Source: Sciurus carolinensis | Lineage: Eukaryota; Chordata; Mammalia; Rodentia; Sciuridae | Assembly (NCBI RefSeq): GCF_902686445.1 | Contig: NC_062213.1 | Location: 58,958,991-59,022,990 of the forward strand | Length of the DNA: 64,000 nt | Direction of reading: 5' to 3' | In this document: positions 22,214 through 35,620 of the stretch, one piece after another | Position numbering within the stretch: the first letter of the stretch is position 1 | Layout: the number at the start of each line of letters is the position of its first letter | Position numbers and translations under genes: made by a program | Notes under the pieces: model-generated | What the model was told of the DNA's origin: nothing | The model's input: only the letters and a program-made list of their open reading frames with translations | Database searches by the model: none

Positions 22214-23350
22214 GAAATTGGTACTGGGAGTGGCTCTTGAGAAACAGAATTGTAAGGATGAATTTCCTTAGTTGGTTTTGTGGTTTCTGGAGTTGGCTGT
22301 CTAAATTGGTTAGGCCTAAAGTTCCTAAAGTCTCTCCTACTGGTATTATGGAGAGAACTGATAATCCACGATGTGAACTGTTTAAGGAGATTTATAAAGC
22401 AAATGCATTTGTTGCTCCCAATTCACCACTTGTAAAAAGCAAGGAATTCAGTGCCTCTATACATGACACTTTTGAACAGTTCTGGAGAACTGAGAAATAT
22501 GATGATGTCGATTGGTTGCTTCTGGCTTCACTGGACTAGTAATAAAGGAAAATAGTGAGCTCAGAAATTCAGTTTCTCAGCTGCAGACATGCATAACTGA
22601 TCTGAAAGCTGCTAAGTGTGTTCTGAAGGAGAATCTTCTCTCTTGTAGTCATAGGGCTGAGGTTGCTGAAAACCAAACAGGAACCCTCATCCTGCAATTG
22701 GCTGAATTAAGATGGTGAATTTAACTCTCAGCCTGAAAGGTGTCTGCGGTTAAAGTGAGAGCACTGCTTGGAAAAGAATGGGATCCTGCAAGTTGGGATG
22801 GTGTCACAGGAGAGGAACCTGAGGGGCTGGGAACTTTGAACTCCCACATTCTGATGAGTTTATTTTGCCAGAAGTTGTTGATTCCCCACACTTAGCCATG
22901 ACTGAGGCATCCTTACCCCCACCTTCTGTGGCACTGTCTTCATCCTCCTGGAGGGAACTAGTCCTGGTTTGCCTATGGAAATGGTAACAACCTCCTGTGA
23001 TTCAGTTTAGCATGAAAATGTTGATACACCTCAGGACCCACCCTCACCACCTACTTTTGCCTCCAAGCCTATAACTAGATTCAAATCTAAACAGGCCCCT
23101 AGAGGTGAGGAACAGAGTGTGACCTGTGAGAAGTATGCTACACTCCAAAAGAACTTCTTGGGTTTTCTAATTCATACAAACAGAGGTCTGGGGAACATGT
23201 GTGGGAATGGATTTTAAGGGTGTGGTATAATGGTGGAAGGAACATAAACTTAGATCAGGCTAAATTTATTGATATTGGCCCATTAAACAGTGATTCTAGA
23301 TTTAATGTTAGAGCTCACAGTGTTAAAAAAGGTACTAATGGTTTGTTTGG
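22214..23350 (+). pseudogene. decayed MaLR internal (gag-like) region
   Basis: After the PBS an open stretch of 100 codons (22237-22539) and a second of 68 codons (22512-22718) in another frame carry gag-like text of the kind found in MaLR internal sequences, such as FVAPNSPL in the first and a leucine/coiled-coil-like EN..L..SVSQLQ in the second. The overlap of frames shows a frameshift. Later blocks near 23200-23340 ('aacttagatcaggctaaatt' and 'tagatttaatgttagagc') still match the MaLR internal order. MaLRs have no env and no functional pol, and depended on other ERVL elements. This copy is broken and non-functional. Confidence 0.7.
22219..22233 (+). other. primer-binding site, leucine-tRNA type
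   Basis: TGGTACTGGGAGTGG, six bases after the LTR end, differs by one base from the tRNA-Leu-type PBS (TGGTACCGGGAGTGG) that gives ERVL its name. It fixes the orientation and class of the element. Confidence 0.75.
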
Positions 23351-23354
23351 ATGG

Positions 23355-23537
23355 TTGGCTAAAGTATGCATCCAATGATGGACTGTGCAGCTACTGGTTC
23401 CTCCAGCTCTCCAGCCTGCAGACCACGATTGTGAACTATCCAGCTTTTGGTTGTACAAGCCAATCTAATACATCCCCTTTGTATAGTCATACTTCCTGTT
23501 AATGCTATTTCTCTAGAGAACCCTGACCAATACAGGT
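23355..23537 (+). repeat. second LTR-like 3' end joined to the MaLR internal
   Basis: The text changes abruptly near 23355. What follows, 'ccagcctgcagaccacgatt', 'aagccaatctaatacatcc' and 'ctctagagaaccctgacc', resembles the 3' end of a different ERVL-type LTR and not the LTR at 21777. Family uncertain. Could be a nested insertion or a deletion that fused two elements. Confidence 0.4.
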
Positions 23538-23539
23538 GT

Positions 23540-26335
23540 CTTATCTTCTAAGTCCATACTTTAACCAGAATGAAGCATATAGAAAACAATGTCATACTAA
23601 AAAGAAACAAAAACATTAGCTTCTTGCTAAAGTGTCTACCTACAAAAAAGTAAATTACCCTTTTATCTCACCTTCTTCCTCATGTTCCCCTCACCATTAA
23701 TCTTAAAAATTCTGCTAAAAATGATATAAAAAGAAAACAGCATTGCTGTGGTTTACCTTATCTCAAATCACAGATTGACATAAGGATGGCAAAGAGATTT
23801 TAATTCGCCTGCCCCTTCTGATGAACCAGTAATTATTGCCAATTACACTGTGTCAAGAAGGATTCTGAGTGAATGCATTGAAGTCGACTGTGTAAAACTC
23901 AGATGCAGGCTACCATCTGACTCTTGTTCTTCCCAGGCACTTACGTCTCACAATATTTCCATTCAAGGTTTGGCTCAAATCTCATTTTCATGGGAATATA
24001 AACAAATAGATAAGTGTGCTTTTTTAATATTAACATAGACAATAGTTAGTTTGAGATATACTCTCAGTAATCAGTGCAGAAAGATTTAACAAGGTAGTGA
24101 ACAAAGATGAGCAAAGCACATGGCATCCAGCCCATGTGAGTCAAAGGTACCAATTTTCTGTAAATTCCAAGGGCCTCTATGAGGCATTTCATAGAGGAAG
24201 CAAGAAATCCCATATTTTAGCTTCACTTTTTTTGTGAAAAAAAAAAAAAAAGAAGAAAAACAGGGATTTTGGGGAGACAAGCATATTTTCCTACAAATCA
24301 ATACAAGTTGTTTACCTCTTTCTTATTTGCTATAGCTCTGCCCTTATCAGCTTCTATATTATAAAAGAAAACATAAGTTGGTGGTTTTTATAAAAAAAAA
24401 AGTAAGCAATATATTCTCTTGAAAAGTTAAACATCATTTTTTGTTTTTGTCACTTATTACTAAGTAAAGTATATGCTTGGATGAGTACTTAGGGTAAAAG
24501 AGAAAAAAAATTACATTTAGATTCATGTCTGGGATTGAGCCCTAGCTCTGCCACTGAATTTTTTTCACTTATTAATTTTTATAGTCAATAAAGGTTTGTT
24601 GAGAACTATGAGAAATGCCAAAATAAGATAAAATATTTTCCCAGGATTTACAATATAGTTGAGGAGTAGACTAGTAAATAACAAGATAGAGTATTGCAAG
24701 CATGCAGATTGGATGCAAACAAAAGAGTGAACCTGGCCAGCAGCTGGATTTCTTTCATCTATCTCAATGATACTTTGGAAAAATACACAGTTCTGCTTCT
24801 TTGCATGGTTATTTTGAGGATACAATTTGACTTCTTTTGCTGTAAATACTCTAAGCTTCATTTACTTCTAACTCTATTTAGATTGAAGAGAGCTGCATTT
24901 CAACATTAAATCCAGACTATGTACCTTTGGTGTGAAATTGTTCGCTCTGATCAACACACAACAGCAGCATCGAGCATTCACAAAGCAAAAGTAAAGCTTC
25001 CTATAAAGTCAGTATGATTTTAAAGCATCTCTCCTAGACATAAATGCATAAATTCTCCTTGGACTGGAGACATCCTCAGGGAAAGTTTTCTGATAACCAC
25101 AGGCATCCAAGACCCTAATCTTGGTTAATCACTAACAGGTTAGCATCTCTGAAAACGACACAGCCTAAGAGCAGAAGAATGTGTGGTCTGTTTCTCATAG
25201 AATTTTAAACCTAGGACAAAACACAGGGATTTAGAAGGTTATTTTTTAAAAATCTGAATTAATAACACATTATCAGTTTGGTAAGAAAATATGAACTGTA
25301 ATTATCAAGCTTCCAGATATATAACATAGCTTAGAAATGGAATGCATTTGCTACTGACTCTGTCCAGGAGAAATATATAGTTTTATAGTACAATCAACCT
25401 TTTTCAATATAATTAAACAGTATCGAAACATGAAAATTCTGCAGATATCTTTCACTATTTTGTTTACAATGAATTAGCAAAATTAACTCAGGTAAATAAA
25501 TCCTTATTCCATATGCAAACATTCATAATAAGATAAACAGCATGTACTCAGTAAAAATAGAAAATAATTTTGTGGCATTATGTTTTTCATTCATTTATCT
25601 ATATTACGGGTGTTGAAAAAATTCTAAGTCAGCTTCTCCCTGTTCTTGGTTCTTTGACTTAAGGTTACAAAAGTGATTGGTCCAGGAAGTGACTATCCAG
25701 TTCAAATAGAATCGTGGCTTTCCATTCTCATTCTTATAAATAGTAGGTAGCTAGTCAATTCAATTAAAGTTCTTAATGCTGAATGCCACCTAAAGTTCTG
25801 AGCATCTTGTTCAGAATGTGACCCTAAGCTAATGGAGGCTGTCATTTTTCTGAGGAAACTTAAGAACTTTTGATCTTGTATAAGTTACTTGGTCCCACAT
25901 GGAATGACATTACTCAACTAGAAATTGAAAGAAAGTCACCTAGGCAAGACAAGTCATATTAAAGGTCAACTTATTGTCAGCGAGCTGTGACAAGAGATCT
26001 CAAAGTACCACTTTATGAAATATTTACATCAAATTGGAGAAAATTTTAAGTAGCAGAAAATGGCATATCACATAAAGATGGCAGAAAACCTGAACTAAAT
26101 AGCCATGAAACACAATGGTCCATAATTTAATTAAATACATGTAGCATCAATTTTTAAAAGAGCTTGAATCTCTTGAATTTAGCAGCTCATCCCAGACAAA
26201 GTTTTCCTTTAATACTGAATTCAGGTTTGTTTGTTTTTTTCTTTTTGCCACCTGGATTATAAGAGAAGAAATAAATTGTCATCTTTAAATCATCATACAG
26301 ATGTGAGGCGTTATTATTTTGCTGTCAAATAATAA
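23540..26335. other. AT-rich DNA, one weak MIR piece, otherwise nothing recognised
   Basis: A short MIR-like core ('gggattgagccctagctctg', near 24532) is the only repeat seen. No exon signals. Confidence 0.3.
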
Positions 26336-26339
26336 TAAT

Positions 26340-26782
26340 TGTTATGGTTTAGATATGAGGTGTCCCCCAAAAGTTTATATGAGGGACAACGCAAGAAAGT
26401 TTAGAGGTAAAATGATTGAGTCAGGGGAACATTACCTTATCAATGGATTAATTCCCTGATAGGGATTAACTGGGATGTAACTGTAGGCAGGCAGGGCATG
26501 GCTGGAGGACGTGGGTCATTGGGGGCATGCCTTTGGGGTTTATATTTTGTCCATGGTGAGAGGAGTCTCTCTCTCTCTACTTCCTGGTTGCATGTGCTAA
26601 GCCACTTTTCTCTGTGGCAATCTTCCACCTTGACGTCCTGCCTTACCTCTGGTCCTGAGGGATCGAGTCTGCCCCCTATGGACTGAGACTTCTGAATCTG
26701 TGAGCCCCCAAGTCAACTCGTCCTCCTCTAATTGTTCTTGTCAAGTATTTTGGTCACAGCAGCAAAAAAGATGACTATAACA
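26340..26782 (+). mobile_element. ERVL-MaLR-like solo LTR
   Basis: Same family as 21777-22213: begins TGTTATGGTTTAGATATGAG, contains 'aattccctgatagggattaa', 'gggggcatgcctttgggg', 'cagcagcaaaaaagatgac' and ends 'tataaca'. No PBS or internal region follows, so it is a solo LTR left by recombination. The usual AATAAA-like signal is altered here (the text reads 'caagtcaactcgtcctc'). Confidence 0.8.
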
Positions 26783-27523
26783 AATTTCAACTCACATAAA
26801 TTAAAATATTTTTAATTGAGTTGGAATAGGAAACCAGTAGAATTTCTAAGCAAAAATGCTTATATTCTGAAAAATACAGTAGATGAAGACTTTCAACATA
26901 ATAGCATCATATAAAGTAGGACCAAAAACAAACAGTAAGTGAAAAGACTGACTTGGAAGCTTTTACAATGGTCTAAGTTTGAAGTGATAAAATGAAAACT
27001 TTAAAAAGAAAAGATGTAATTAAGAAAAGCTGAGAAATTGTAAACTTTGGCAGTGTGTTGGATGGGAAAAAATAAGACACAGTAGATGCTCAGCTAACTA
27101 AATAAAAATCAGTAGAAGTAGGTGGTTGATTCATGAAGGAGTTAAAGGGTACAGCATCAGTCTAGATTTACTGGTATAATACCATGTAGCCATATAGCCA
27201 GGAGAACTCATGGACATCCTCACAAAAATGAGGTCTAGAATCAAAGATGGAGATTAGATAACAGAACAAGAGTTAATAGACATATGGGATGACTACTAAT
27301 TCCATATGAGTATAATATTATTAAAATATTTTTAAATTACAATAAAACTCTCAATAGAAACTTCAGTGAAGGTGAGTTTGTAAAGTGATGGAAGGCTGAG
27401 GTGGATACAGGAAACTTTATTTATTCATTTTTACAGTGCTCACTATTGTGTTAACCATGATAATTACAAAACACACTAGAACCAAGACAGAGATGCATGG
27501 TATATATTCGGAAACCAAAAGAC

Positions 27524-27542
27524 TATATATATATATATATAT
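27524..27542. repeat. (TA)n microsatellite
   Basis: Alternating A/T run of 19 bases. Confidence 0.9.
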
Positions 27543-30500
27543 TATTTTCTCAATCAAAGAATTTAGGTTTAATATAGAATGCTTTGTTTCTCTTTGTGAT
27601 ATTTACAATTATATATTCTTCATTCAAATATCTCTTGAGAACCAAATATTTGGATTCACCAGGTGCTAATAATTTTGTTAGTCTTGGTTTCAGAAGTTAC
27701 CATCAATCTGGTGTAATCATTTTTCTTTGAACAATGAAGAGAATTTCAAGAAAAATGGGAACTATACAGAAAGAATTTTAAAGCATGTGAGAGGTTTTAT
27801 AAAACACTTTAAAAAAAAAAAGAAAACATAAAAAGGAAAGACTATTTTCCCCTTAACATGTAATAATTAGGTAAAACCAACATGGCTGTGCAAACAGCAC
27901 AATCTTGGTTAACTGGAAGAGTCCATTGGTCAAGCTTGTGTCCACTGACTGGTAACAGGGCACCAGGCAGAGGAACCATCAGTGGAAAAGAAAGAGCTGC
28001 AACAAGATGAAGCAATTGCCTCTTTTACACAATATTCCACTTTAGTTCCCTAAATATTTTTTTAGTTTTAGTTTTGCTTTTAAACTTTATGTTATCACAT
28101 GTAAAGATCCTTTCATTTTCTGGTCTATGACTAGAAAAAGTTATTTCTAGACACCTATGAAAATAATTTTTAAACTACTATTTGTTTTACATAGTTTGGA
28201 TAGAAAAAGACCAAGAATGTCTTATTCAAAATGGAATAATAATCTAGGGTTTACTTATTTATATTTTTAAGTGAAAGTAAATGAAAATTTGTAGTTCAAA
28301 AGAATGAAGTTTTGAAAATGATAATCAGTGGTGGATCCTGATTTAATTCTCTGCTTAAAATTTTAATCATACAAGTAAAACAAAATAAGACTTACTTTTT
28401 AAAACAACTTATAAATCAAACAAAATAACACTACTTGAATTGTAGCCAGATTGAAAGTTCCCTGAGAATAAATACCGTACAAAGCTATGTTACCAGAAAC
28501 CACCATCAAAACTAAAGAAATAAACGTAAGGTTGTACACTAGCAATGCTGTACTTGGCCTGCTGTCAAAGATTCCTAGTGACGAGGGATCCACTCACCTT
28601 AACTCTTAGCGAGGCCAATAAATTATATAAACTTTTCTTTATTTAAAAAAATTTGCCCTACATACTGTAAATTTAATTGAGTGTTATTTTATAATAATGA
28701 TATTATTCCACAGTGGAAAACTTTCTCTTGTTCACATACTATGTCTTTCATCAAAATTGTTTTTCCATATGTAATATTAAGACTTATGTATCAACTATGC
28801 TATTTGTCTCTAATCTTGACTTTGCTACAGGTTCCAAAAATACACCCTGAAATCAACATCTTTAAGGAAAAAATAAGATGAAAATGTGTTCCTATGTATC
28901 TTTTAGAAAACTTTATAGGGTAAATCGAGAAAACAATTTGTTGACTTTTTGATCATTACTTTTATTTTAGGGTCTTAAAAAAGAAAACTATAACAAAAAG
29001 AATCAAAGTCCTATCTTATAAAATGCCACTGTTCAGTACAAATCTTTTTAAAAATCAGTCCTCAAGAAAGGAAAATAAAAACTATACCTATCCAAAGAAG
29101 AATCTCTCTTGCCTAAATTTTCACATACCTTTGCAAAATATGGGTTTTGTTATGAGCAGGGAGGAAAGCAGCCTTTCAACCACTGTCCACCTCCCCCTCT
29201 CCTTAAAGTTAAGGGTTTCAAGAAGGAAGGAACTCAGAGAATCCCGCTGAATGTCCAAGCATCATGGGTACAGCAGTAGATTTGTCCTCCAGCAGAACTG
29301 ACTTTCATACTGGACTTTAGAGGAAGGATAAATGCTTCTTAGAGGAAGATGGAAGAACATTTCAGACTGAAATAACAGCCTGGGTAGGAGTTTTAAGGCT
29401 CAAGGTCTATGTCATGACGGCAACACTACAGAGGACAGACAGCAATGACCCCTAGACTGACTTGGGCATCAGGAGGAGAATATTTCCAAAAACATAAATC
29501 CAGAGTCGAACTAGAATATCTGCATTTTAAAAACTCTTTCGGAAAGCACAGGACATACAGGGAATCTTATTCACTCACAGGAGCCTCAAGTGGCACACGA
29601 ATCATTAGGGTTAATCATACACATTTAGTTGATGCTCTGCTAGTAGCAAAGAAATTCTTGAAGCAAGTAATAACATAACTTGTTTTCATTGTCATTATCA
29701 AGACATGGCCAGAAAAGTCACAGGAAGGGCAGAGGTACCCACATCTACACTCCTTAAACAATAAATTGGGTAAGCTACCATCAGCCACATTTTTTTTTTA
29801 AAAAGGCCTGAGTCTTTCTTCTAATAAATAGTAATGGAGTTTGACTAGGATAGACTATAGGGCTGAACTGTCTATCCAGCATTCCAGAATGGCATTCATA
29901 ATCATAGACTTGGCCTTTAGAAGACACTAAAATAGGAAGAGTCTGGATTCACTAGTTTCTTAATACAACTGATCATTACCAAAGATATTTGCATATGGCA
30001 ATGTTGACAATGTGACAATTACTAGCCAAAGACATTTTTCCTAAGGACAACCATGATTTCCTTTAAAAAAAAAATAAGAAAAGAAAAATATCTCTCACTC
30101 AACTCTGCTTAGTAAAATGTTTTAGTTAAACAGTCAAAATGAATTGTGACTTAAATTCCCTCATTGGATTTCATTTGGCCTGCACATATTCAATCCCCAG
30201 GACCTACAGTTGTGAATTTTTAAGCTTTCCTCATGAAACTATGAATTAGTTCAGTTGATCATCTCTGAAATTCACCTTCCCAAAATAAGCTTAAAATAGT
30301 TGCCATGGTGGTAGCCATGTTTTTGCAAAGTGCAACTACTTAGTGGAAAACCAAGGACACAGCAGACACGTGATGAGTCACAAGTCTACCTGGCATGTGT
30401 GTGACATGCTCCATATAGCATGATACAGAGGTTCAATATAGTTTCATGCAATTTTCACTTAGTTTCTCTACTCAGAAGTTCATAGGAGAACAGAATCTCC

Positions 30501-30742
30501 TAAGGGACTCAACCACGGTCCTTTCTGCAAGATTCCGTCTGAAGTCCTGAAATCTGTGACTGTGTTAGTGGCAAACTATACTCCTACATGCTTTTAACTT
30601 CCTCTCTGTTCTACATTTCTCCATTTTTCTATCCTGCTGCACTGCAAATGCAAGCAGTAGATGATATAAACCAAACTATAGTAAAAGTTTGAAAAGGACA
30701 ATTCTTACCCAAACCTTTAAAGAAATACCTGTTTTTAAAAGG

Positions 30743-30762
30743 GTGTGTGTGTGTGTGTGTGT
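30743..30762. repeat. (GT)n microsatellite
   Basis: Dinucleotide GT run of about 20 bases. Confidence 0.9.
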
Positions 30763-31229
30763 TTTCACATGCTGAGCTTCACATTGTGTAACAAGAGTTA
30801 CAGGTACACAGAGTGGAAATAAGAAGTGGCTTGTAAGACACCAGGCAATAATACACCTCCGGAGGTCAAGCTGGGTTGGTTGATGAGGGCCTTTTGGTCA
30901 CTGCCAGTTCCGATTTAAGAATACACTATTGATGGCCACACCAAAGAGGCCTGAAGGAAGTGGAGACTATTAAATCACTTGTTTACCTCAAGTGAGCACC
31001 AGTGGTACTCAGTCAATGATTTTATTGATCCGAATACTGTTCAATTAAGTGTGTTTATTTTGATTCTGTGATTAACATGCATTTGCAGAAGGCATACTCA
31101 CAGTGAAAGTCTAAAATGATCCCTTTCATTTCCCTCACCTCTTGCTTGTATGCTAATGGCATTTTCATTTAATGGGTTATACATTAAATGAACAAATATT
31201 ACAATGTTTGAGAGCAGTGGTGAGTACTA

Positions 31230-31600
31230 TGCCTGAGCTCTCTGGCCTTCTAAAAATTCATTTCCTTTGAATAGTCAGTGAATAGAAGAACATGGCAGGA
31301 GTTAGTAATTAGCTTGAGAGACAGTTCTTTCTCGATGATGGGTAAAGGTCCAGTGGTATGGCTGCTGATAAAAGAAGCAAAATTGATTTTGCTGCCCAAA
31401 TTGCCAGATTCAAATTGCTTAATCAATAGACTAAAGAAGGAAAAAAAAACAGAAATGCAGTATATTTGGACAAACCACAGGAGGAGGCCAGAGCATAATT
31501 CCAAGGGTGTCAAGATAAGAATTTGGTGTGGCTCTTTGACATCACCCAATGACCATAGCAACACCATTAAATGCTTATCCTTTTCCTGACTGGTTCTTCA
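31230..31600. other. candidate conserved non-coding element
   Basis: Balanced composition unlike the AT-rich surroundings. Frames of 103 (plus) and 105 (minus) codons overlap here (31278-31589 and 31250-31567), but neither shows a known protein motif, and simultaneous openness on both strands usually reflects low stop-codon density. Conservation is inference only. Confidence 0.25.
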
Positions 31601-32689
31601 CATACAATGTCTTCATTTTTCAGTTATTTCTGTTGTATATTCTCATTTGTCCCCCTAGGGACATATTTGTGGATCTATTTATGGGGAAATACTTTGTGCC
31701 CAAACCAATCAGCAACCATTCCCATGTAACAATACAACTGAGGAGAATGCTATTTCTGAGATTCTATCAATAACTTCAACACACCATTGAATGAAGGCTG
31801 AAAAATATGACCAAAAATGCTTGCTGGAATTCCTCAGAAACTATTCTGCTTCCATTTTTAGTAAAGCTAAGACCGAGGACATGATCACCACTGAGACAGG
31901 AGGAATATAAGAAAGTTTCAAACACTCTTTTTCCAAATACATGTATGTTTTGAAACCGTTTTTAGAATGGGTGATATAAGCAATGGGAAACTCTGGGAAT
32001 AAATTTTCTGATGACTTTTTAAGTGTCTCCTTTTCTATTTATATTCCAAACATCTTTCAGATTGCTTAGACTATCTCCAGCATGGCACTGCCAGGGTACC
32101 TCTTACTGTTTTTCCTACCAAGTATGAACTTTGCTTCTTTCTACCCAAAAAGATATATTTATCTGTTTTGCATCTTGGCCTACACAAAATACGGATTTAA
32201 TAATTCAGTCCAGTTGTCCACTTTAGTTCATCAGATTTTATACTTGGTGTAAATGATGGAGTGTAAGAGGAAATATAGGGCCACTGAACTTGACCTTGTT
32301 CTTGGCCATTGGAATGTGGCCTCCACATCTCTAGACTGAGATAATACGGAGAAGTGAAGTTTCTAGTTGGGTTTACTTGGTTTACTTTTATTTTACTTTG
32401 AATACAGCTGTAGTTTTTAATTTTTTTAAAAGAATTTCACAGAATTTGAACACACAGATCTTATTCATGGGAACACATCTCTTCATGGCCGGACTTCCCT
32501 GGAGAGTGATGTATAGCCCACTATTGGTTTTACTATCAACTATTCTCAGTCTCCAGATATTCAGAGACCTCTGAATAACATTTGATGTATCTCATTATCT
32601 CCACCTAACGGGTTTTAGTTTTGGTTGTCCCACTCCTCTGCCCTTGTAATTTTCTTTTACTCTTTCCATTTTCATCATTGACTTCTCCT

Positions 32690-34000
32690 CTTTCCCTTCA
32701 CCTCTCATTGTAGAGGTCCCTCCATGCCTGCTTGGTGTCACTGTGCTCTTGGAAATCTCATCCACCTTCATTAATCCACCTGACAATTCAACGAATGTGA
32801 TTCTCAAATCTGTATCAGCAGCCCTGATTTCCTTTCTTTCTCCTAAGTGCCCCGAAAGAACCTCCAACAAATATGGGCTGAACGTTGTACTCATTGCCCC
32901 TTGTCCCTTAATTTTCCTCCTTTGTTATCTCTTTCTCACATAGTCACAATGTTTTTAAAAACAACTTTATGACTTGTAACCCTTCTACTTTCTTTACCTT
33001 TACCGCCTCATCATAATCAGTTTTCAAGTTTAGCAAATTCTATTTAAAAAAAAAAAAGCCCTGTTAAATACTTCTCTTCCCATTTTTATTCTTACTTCAT
33101 GGCTCCATTTACTTTATTTTCCTGGAATATAACAGTTTTATCTCCTTGACACTAATCCTTCCAACCCATCTATCCTATACTTTTCTTTCCCTTCCTCCTA
33201 CCATATGTTTCTTTCCCACCTCCCTTCTTCCTCTTTACATTCCTCCTTTCTTCTCTTCCTATTTTTACTTCCTTCAACATTAATAAGCATGTTCTAAGTG
33301 CAAAGACAACAAAGTAGGCAGAATGCTTCCCTCAGAAGCTAACACAGCACTGTCTTGATCAAAACTAAGAGTCCTGTCAAACTAATACCTAATAAAATCC
33401 ATACTCCTTGTGGAGCATTTGGCAATTCCCTTTCAGCAAAATGGCCTAATGTTAACTTATCTTTTAGGCCTAACCCATTTTTTGTTGTTGTTGCCACCCA
33501 AGTAGTTTTTAATTATTCAAAATATTTGCTCCACTATTCCACTTATAAATTCAATGATTCATAATACTGACTAGTAATTTTTGATGAAAACTTCCATATT
33601 TTTCAAAAAGAAAGGAGAAGGAAATCATACTGAATTGTTTTAAAGCTAAATTCCTTCTCAAAGATCAAGGTCTATAAATATACGAAATACTATATATGTA
33701 CATCACTTATGAATGGGAATAAATTCAACATTATATTTTAATTTGTCCACTGCTTTTCTCCTGAGCATTTATTTAATCACCATGGGCAAGAATATCTATA
33801 AGAAAATGGAATTACTCATGCTGTCATCATACTTGGCATTTCCTCCCTGCTTACCCCTCATCTTTATATGTATCAATCATGCAGACATTCTAAGGTCCAA
33901 TAAAAAAAATTATCTCCATGAAGTCTTTCCTGGTAGCTTTAATGGAAAAAATTCCTTGTCTTTTAGCCTGCCCTCGTTAAATTCCCACATTTCAGTGTGT
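32690..34000 (+). repeat. L2 LINE, about 1.3 kb degraded 3' portion
   Basis: Segments in L2 order: 'ggaaatctcatccacc' near 32752, 'tctcaaatctgtatcagc' near 32802, 'aataaaatccatactccttg' near 33391, and 'atgaagtctttcctggtagc' near 33918. The 125-codon open frame at 33713-34090, the longest in the window, overlaps this repeat and is therefore not a gene. Boundaries approximate. Confidence 0.5.
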
Positions 34001-35364
34001 TATTATTGTACTTTTCACAAGCATGAACTCTTAGACATACTTAAGAAATGGGTACATAGAAACAAGTTCTGTTTTTTGACTCTTGGGTAATATTCCGAGG
34101 AAACCATAAAGGCTATTACATCAGGATCTCCTGGAACAAAGGTTTTTCCTTTCTGGTTTTTGCAAGGAACAAGATTAATAGAAAAAAGACAAAAATAAAA
34201 GCTAAGGATACAAGTTTCTACATTTCTGAAATTGAACACAGACTATATTTTTTAAAAAAGAAAACAAAGTGCAATCAAATGTCATAGCATAGTTTGTTCC
34301 TGCAGGAGACACCAAGAGTCCTAATTCTGTTGTCTACGACAGGGTTGTGGCCTTACAGTCATGTACCTTGGTCACTCTTCATCTAATAGTTGAAGCAGAG
34401 AAAGAGCATTTCCTAAATAAAGTTTCTCCATACACTGCCTTATGTGGTTCTGTGAAAATTCAGTTACAGGGAAAAATGTGAGACAAATCTTGTTCTATGG
34501 ATTCCTTGGGCTTTATAAGAAGAAATATGGATAGAGGATGGGGATTAGAAATCAAGCCCATCAGTGGTTTTGGTTCAGTGGGTCACATTTGGAAGGTATG
34601 TTTCCGTAGTTACAAAGATCCTAGAGATCGACCACCACCACTTGTGTCTCATCTAGGTCACTAAAGGTTCCAGGCCTTTCAGAATCAGCTTGACCAATCT
34701 TCATTTGCTCTTGACCTGTATAAATAAATATATGGGTGCATGTTCCCCTACTGACCTGGGTAGATCACCATAACTGTATGAGAATTACCAGAAGGCACAG
34801 TCACAAACTCCAGGATCTTAATGGGCACCTAGCAATTATGGATGTGGCTGGATGTCCTGAAAGCGTTCCCAGGAGATAGTTTTTCTCCACCTATCTGCAA
34901 GAAGGAAAACTAAATATGATAAATATGCCAATGAAAATATCCTTGATTGCCACTTTTACAAAGTTAAATAATTTATTAACAAGATCTATACCTATAATTA
35001 AATCTCAAGTTTAAGTCTAAAAAAGGAAAATATTTCTCCCTTCACTTAAGGAGTCATGTCACATTTTGTTCTCTTCCAAAAGCATTTGAGTCCTGATTTT
35101 TAAATGTGGATTTCTAGACTTTATCTGACTCAACTGCACATGTATAAATATGAATTTAATCTGACCATGGAAGAATTCAAATAAAAGAAACATGGTATCA
35201 TTTCCAGTTAGCTAATACCATCGCTAAAAAGTTACCATGGGTTCTTGAAAAATAATGGTGAATATAACATTTTTTCACAAACAGCCTTTCTTAAATGCAA
35301 TTACAATTAGCTTAGTTCCATGTAATAGCATAATAGGTAGATTCATAAAAATAATTACTATTTT

Positions 35365-35620
35365 TCAATCACTCATTATGTTCCAGGCACTATACAAAGC
35401 AGATAACATTCATTATCATATTTAATCCTCACAAAAAACTCATTATATAGGTACCATCAGAGTCCCACACTACAAATGAAGAAAGCGATGGTTACAGCAG
35501 TTGAGTATTTTGCTCCATTTCATACAAAAAAAATTGGTATAGCTGAGACCTACTCACAGGTTTCTCTGGCTCCAAAGTCTTTAAGTGCCATACCACACTG
35601 CCTACTAAGCAACTGGGCAC
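35365..35620 (+). repeat. MIR-class repeat
   Basis: 'tatgttccaggcactataca', 'catatttaatcctcacaa', 'tataggtaccatcagagtcc' and 'gaagaaagcgatggttac' match the familiar 'ccaggcactgtgctaag ... ggtaggtacta' order of an old SINE. Confidence 0.6.

Larger units (their letters stand above)
26785..32690. other. long repeat-poor stretch without genes
   Basis: I recognise no young repeat in almost 6 kb; only microsatellites at 27524-27542 and 30743-30762. Mixed-composition text at 31230-31600, open on both strands, may be a conserved non-coding element. An adjacent CACGTG (30367-30372) and TGAGTCA (30374-30380) pair is noted. No exon can be supported. Confidence 0.35.

Noticed and set aside
22237..22718. 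Gag-like frames as a domesticated host gene
   Set aside because: The frame is interrupted and shifted, there is no intact protein-length frame, and the context is an ordinary decayed MaLR.
26340..26782. This LTR as the 3' LTR of the element starting at 21777
   Set aside because: The internal region stops matching MaLR by about 23355, and nearly 3 kb of unrelated DNA separates them; it lacks the expected junction, so a separate solo LTR is simpler.
28399..28593. Minus-strand 64-codon frame that looks like a membrane protein
   Set aside because: Hydrophobicity follows from T-rich codons; no known motif, no splice sites, and no homology that I recognise.
33713..34090. Longest open frame (125 codons, plus strand) as a gene
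   Set aside because: It overlaps degraded L2 text, has an AT-driven hydrophobic composition and no splice or promoter context.
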